Shown here one piece after another: positions 59,810 through 64,000 of a DNA stretch of 64,000 bases; within the stretch, counting starts at the first letter, position 1, and each line of letters begins with the position of its first letter. This DNA is from Gnetum montanum. Taxonomy: Eukaryota > Streptophyta > Gnetopsida > Gnetales > Gnetaceae. The stretch spans positions 239,285 to 303,284 of the forward strand of contig MNCI01035320.1 of NCBI GenBank assembly GCA_015680685.1, given 5' to 3'. The notes beneath the pieces are model-generated. The model saw only the letters and a list, made by a program, of their open reading frames with translations, made no database searches and was not told the origin of the DNA. A program made the translations under genes and the position numbers.

Positions 59810-62800
59810 TCAAGTATAGAACGGTTTCAGGAATAAGTGATTGGTTGGATTTGCAAACTCATTTCCTTCCATATTAGCTAACTTGAATGCTCCATTGTTG
59901 TATGCTTTGGTGACCAAGTAAGGCCNAGGGAACACCCGGACAAATTCTCAGCCAACTGGGAAAGGCCTTACTTGGTCACCAAAGCATACAACAATGGAGC
60001 ATTCAAGTTAGCTAATATGGAAGGAAATNACCGATGTCGGTGCCATTGTTTTTTTTGGTACCATTCGATTTGATCGAGTGCACGTATACATTCCTCCTCC
60101 ATCAAATCCAAGTCAATGATGCATAGATCATTGTTTTGCTCTTCGTCCAAGAGTCTGGAAAGTGTGATCCTTAAAGATGGTACCTGCAATTCCAGAGGTA
60201 AAACAACTTCTAAACTGTAAACAAGGCTATATGGCATCTTACCTGTTGAAGTTCGATGTGTCGTGCGATATGCCCACAATGCGTATACCAATTGTTCATG
60301 CCACCTCCTCTTGCTTTGGGTAAGCATCCTTTTAAGTATTGTAATAATCGTTTTGTTTGTTTCCTCTGCTTGCCCATTGCTCTGAGGATAGTAAGGGGAT
60401 GAAAACGAGTGTTTGATCCCTAGACTTTCACAAAAGGTTTTGGTCTCAGCACTGCTAAATTGTGGCCCATTGTCAGTGATGATTGTCATGGGAATGCCAA
60501 AGCTGGTTACAATGTTTTCGAGAATGAAATTGCACACATGTTTAGTTGTAGTTTTTCAAAGGGGAGAAACTTCTACCCACTTCGTGAAATATTCTGTTGC
60601 GGTTATAATAAAACTATGCTCCGCAGAAGATGAGGGTGTTATTGGGCCGATAAGGTCCAACCCCCATTTTTGAAAGGGGCACATGATTTGCGCCGTATGC
60701 AACTCGTTTGGTGGGATATGGATTAGATTACTATGTCTTTGGCAGGTTCTACATGTTTTAGCCTTGGAGAGGTAGTCATACTCCATGTGTAGCCAATAGT
60801 AGCCTAAGCGTCTGATCTTTGTTGCCATTGCTTTTGGTGCTATATGTCCTCCGCATAACCCGTCATGTACTTGTTCAACGATGGTTCGGGCATCAGTACT
60901 ACTAACGCATGTTAGCAATATGCCTTCGTAGGATCGGCGGCACAAGGTGTCCCCTACTAGTGTGTATTGCCTAGAATGTTTTTGCACTGCGTCTTTTTGT
61001 GCGTTCGTTAAGTGTTGCAGTGTTTCACCGCGTAGAAGGTACTCTTTTATGTCATCATACCATTGGCAACGTATCAAGAGTATCGGTTATTGGTTTGGCA
61101 CAACAGACTATGGAGCTTGGCAATGTATGGAACATTTTAGGCGATATGTTTAACGCTAAGGTGGCTAGTGCATCTGCGATGGTATTATCATTTCGAGAGA
61201 TATGTTGCATATCGATGTTTTTGAATCGTTTGATTAGATGTTTGGCCAAGTCACAGTATGGTTGTAAGTGTTGGGCTTTGCATGTATAAACGTCTATGAC
61301 TTGATTTAAGACCAGTTGTGAGTCTCCTCTGACCACAAGCCATGTGATGTCTGAAGCTAGTGCTGCCACGAGACCTCTAAAGAGACCTTCGTACTCTGCT
61401 ATGTTGTTGGTACAGCGAAAGTTGAAATGGTAAGCAAAGGGTCTGACAGCGGCAGCACTTCCCCCTCGAGAGGTGGATGCTCCGTCAAAGTTTAGAATGG
61501 CGTCGTAGTCATCGGGCACTATGTCTATTGCGCTTATATTCTCATCCGGGAATTCTGGCTTGCTATGGCTTGACCCTTAACTGATGATTGCGCTATGTAA
61601 TGTAGGTCAAACATAGCTATCATGGCTTTCCAACATGCTATCCGACTTGTCTCGTAAATGTTTCCTGTGATGGCTCTGAGTACATTATCCTTGCAGATTA
61701 TGTTAACTTGATTGTGAAAGAGGTAATGTCATCATTTCTTTAGAGAAAAGACTAAGGCTAAACATGATCTTTCTACGTCGTTGTATTTCTTCTCATGGCC
61801 TACTAATGCATGGCTCAAGTAGTAGACAGGGACTTCGGTTCCATTATCTTGTTTCTGGCAAAGCATGGACGCGATTGATGAATCCGAAGTTGCGAGGTAA
61901 ATGTAAAATGGTTTATCATTTTGAGGTGGATAAACCGTGGGCAGTCAGGTAAGTGCTGCTTTAATATTATCAAACGCTTCCTGGAACTATGGAGTCCATT
62001 CAAAATGGACATTCTTGCGCAACAAGTGATTCATAGGTTGTAATTTATCTATTAGTTTTTCTATGAACCTTCTAATGAATTGTAGTCTGCCCTGTAGACC
62101 TCAAAGTTTGGTAAGGTTGCCTAGTGGTTTTAGGTTTGTTATGGCCTTAACCTTATCGGGGTCTACTCGTATCCCTGCCTCTGAGGCTATGAACCCAAGC
62201 ATTTTGCCTATTTTTACTCCAAAGATGCACTTCTTTGGATTAAGTCTCAACTCATATTTTAAACAACGTTTTAACACCAAGTCAAGATCTTGTACGTGTT
62301 GTTCCGAGGTTTTTGATTTAACCACAATGTTGTCCACGTAGTCATTGAGCTAGTGTAATATGTAATCGCTAAAGATGAATGTCATCGCCCTTTGATACGT
62401 GGCCCCAACGTTTTTGAGACTGAAGGGCATCATTGTATAGCAAAAGGTTCCCCATGGTGTCATAAAGGTAGTTCGGAGCTGATGCTTTGGGTTAATACGT
62501 ATCTGGTTGTATCCCGAGAATCCATCCATAAAAGATAATAGGGCATGCCCAGTGGTCGAGTCGACAAGTTGATCGATGTTGGGTAGGGGAAAATCATCTT
62601 TTATGGTTGCGACATTGAGATCCCGGAAGTCAATGCATAAGCGGATGCTTCCATTCTTCTTCGGGACAATGACCATGTTGGATACCCATTCGGCATAATC
62701 GACAGCTTGAATGAAATTAGCCAGATAAAGTTTGGTGATCTCATTGCGAACTACCAATGCTACCTCGGGTTTAACCTTTCATGCCTTTTTTTTTACGAGT

Positions 62801-63288
62801 CTCAATTTTGAATCAAGGATGATGTTGTGCTGGACGATTCAGGGATCGAACCCAGGCATGTCTGTGTATGACCAAGCAAATGCCTTTATGTTGTCCCTAA
62901 GCACATTCTCTAGGTCTTTGGCTAGTTGCGGTTTTAATAATGTACTTAATTTTAGTACCTTGGTCTCACTGTCAGACACAATGATGGGAATTTCAATCAA
63001 TGGGTCTTTAGTGATATTTTCAACTTCTATGTCAAGGGACTTTGTCATACCTTGGTAGTTATCTAGCATTTGTTGTGCCGAGGCTATGACTCCGTCGTCT
63101 GTTGATAGACTTAGGTCGATGAGATTTATGTCAGTGTTCCTTGCGATGTGTGCATGCGGCCCATAGATGATTAATGGTGCGGATAAATGTTGATAATCCA
63201 TCGGGCTTGCTCCTGCTAATAAACAGAGAGCAGAATGAGGTGATGAGTATTTTTCCATGTTCTCAGGCAAGCTAAATTGTGTGTACAT
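59810..63288 (-). pseudogene. pol: Tat-lineage pol, copy C (best preserved)
   Basis: Minus strand. N-terminal linker from ATG 63288 (MYTQFSLPENMEKYSSPH ... AWSYTDMPGFDP). Reverse transcriptase (62757-62140) has IDFRDLNVATIKDDFPLPNI, FMDGFSGYNQIRIN and YVDNIVVKSK, the second Asp of the box changed to Asn. RNase H is at about 61990-61600. The second, archaeal-type RNase H (61519-61110) has NFDGAST, CTNNIAEYEGL, VRGDSQLVLNQV and DNTIADALATL. Integrase (61077-60150) has HDGLCGGHIAP...CRTCQRH, GLDLIGPI, ITDNGPQFSS and NGQAEETNK, a complete DDE set. The C-terminal tail (59925-59810) ends NHLFLKPFYT. In-frame stops include 60556, 62101 and 62340; at least one joins otherwise intact blocks. Gag is outside the window or lost. 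Confidence 0.93.
59861..60029. other. N-bounded inverted duplication, probable assembly artefact
   Basis: The segment between N 59926 and N 60029 carries 65 bases that are the exact reverse complement of 59861-59925. Pol C is read through its true tail at 59925-59810, while the inverted piece gives nonsense in the pol frame. Exact identity in an otherwise decayed element, with an N at both ends, points to a misplaced contig or gap-fill. Confidence 0.8.
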
Positions 63289-63297
63289 ATGTGATGG

Positions 63298-63490
63298 TGG
63301 TTTATCGTCACACCGGGACGCATGGCAGTTTAAGGCCTTACCGGGCCGTGGCTGGCAGTTTAATGCCTTCCTGGGCCTTGGGTGAAAATTTAATGCCTTA
63401 TCGGGCCGAATGAGGTTTGTGTGTGTGGCAGTTTAGGGCCTTACCGGGCCATAACGGTAGTTTAAGGCCATACCGGGCTGTGACATCGTT
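63298..63490 (-). repeat. tandem array before pol of C
   Basis: Five units, minus-strand consensus CCCGGTAAGGCCTTAAACTG, spacing 31-43 bp. The first unit is 10 bp upstream of the pol ATG. Equivalent to the arrays at 4750-4925 and 24640-24960. Confidence 0.85.
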
Positions 63491-63525
63491 TGCGCTGGAA
63501 TGTTCGGCGTAAACATGTGAAATGG

Positions 63526-63544
63526 GGTTTAGGGTTTAGGGTTT
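63526..63544 (+). repeat. short telomere-like repeat
   Basis: GGTTTAGGGTTTAGGGTTT, a little over two and a half plant telomere units (TTTAGGG). Too short for a former telomere; it also contains telo-box words (AAACCCTA on the minus strand). Confidence 0.8.
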
Positions 63545-63691
63545 GTAGTAATTTTTGTTTTATTTTAGATATATATATATTTTTATATTTTTTGAGCAAA
63601 TTTTAATTGAAATAAGTGAAAAAAGACCAAAAAAGGTAAAAAGTGACAAACTGTGAGGTAGCGGTGGCGGTAGTGGCAGCAGCGGGGAGTG

Positions 63692-63701
63692 CTATATAAA
63701 G
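63692..63701 (+). promoter_or_regulatory. TATA box divergent from pol C
   Basis: GTGCTATATAAAGGGGGG, about 400 bp upstream of the pol C start and on the opposite strand. Equivalent in position to the TATA box at 30070 (-) in copy B-D. Confidence 0.5.
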
Positions 63702-63734
63702 GGGGGGAGCGTCATTTGTTATTGCATCGACTTG

Positions 63735-63960
63735 TGAGCGTAAACGCGAGCGTAAATCTTGAGCGTAGATGACCTAGTGTAAGCGTAATTCACGAAACCC
63801 TGGCATAAATGTAAGCGTGAGCGTAAGCGTAAAATCCAAATCCTGAGCATAGGCGTAGGCATCTAAACCTCAGCGTAAACACAGAGCGTAGAGGTTCTAG
63901 TGTCAGCGTAAACAGTTTCAACCCTTAACGTAAATTGTCGATCCCAGCGTAGAGGACGCC
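63735..63960 (+). repeat. AGCGTAA-rich leader
   Basis: About fourteen copies of GCGTAA, GCGTAG or close variants in 225 bp, irregularly spaced, between the TATA box and the first ATG. Confidence 0.8.
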
Positions 63961-63964
63961 GAGA

Positions 63965-64000
63965 TGGGTAAAGGCAAGGAAGTCGAAGGCCAGGGGAGGA
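63965..64000 (+). CDS. possible start of the antisense gene of element C, partial
   Basis: ATG 63965 opens a frame reading MGKGKEVEGQGR to the window edge, about 265 bp below the TATA box. By position it would be the first exon of the antisense gene of this copy. Only twelve codons are visible, and they do not match the candidate start of copy B-D (29941), so this rests on layout alone. Confidence 0.3.

Noticed and set aside
63526-63544. Interstitial telomere
   Set aside because: Less than three units of TTTAGGG; such short runs are common by chance and in telo-box promoters.
1-64000. tRNA or rRNA genes
   Set aside because: No recognisable tRNA box pair or rRNA segment was seen by eye; a tRNAscan or Infernal run would settle it.

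Overview
The window looks like intergenic DNA from a large, repeat-rich plant nuclear genome. The basis is AT-rich sequence, decayed Ty3/gypsy and Ty1/copia LTR retrotransposons, plant-type host-gene relics (kinesin-14, HSP70, eEF1A) and short GT-AG introns. A gymnosperm or other large-genome land plant fits, but that is inference; nothing here fixes the species. I find no intact host gene, rRNA, tRNA or CRISPR array.

The dominant component is one Ty3/gypsy family of the Tat lineage, recognised by two RNase H domains in pol. Pieces are: gag-protease A (1.1-4.4 kb, +); a 3' end with LTR G (9.6-12 kb, +); LTR H (13-14 kb, -); a nearly complete ~17 kb copy B-D (18.2-35.2 kb, +); pol E (36.8-39.7 kb, -); and copy C (57.1-63.5 kb, -). 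All are full of stops and frameshifts. B-D sits inside a degraded copia-like element whose LTRs are at 14.9-15.5 and 35.4-36.0 kb.

The most interesting feature is an extra gene between gag-protease and pol of B-D, on the opposite strand. It has a conserved multi-exon structure with short GT-AG introns, an N-terminal segment resembling an FCP1/HAD-type phosphatase domain, and an upstream TATA box. A second copy (40.0-43.5 kb) keeps at least two of the same intron positions. A third may begin at the right edge (63.7-64.0 kb), again divergent from pol. Short tandem arrays mark the gag-protease/pol junction in three copies.

Other elements are a second LTR family (3' LTR at 71-1131, fragment at 14.12 kb, solo LTR with target duplication at 43.54-44.55 kb) and a small non-autonomous LTR element (44.9-46.7 kb). 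The 46.8-56.2 kb stretch differs from the rest: three host-gene pseudogenes on the minus strand (kinesin-14, HSP70, eEF1A) lie among two of three copies of a ~1.3 kb repeat with imperfect terminal inverted repeats (third copy at 6.75-8.08 kb). Single Ns at 14173, 59926 and 60029 mark assembly joins; the last two bound an apparently misplaced segment.
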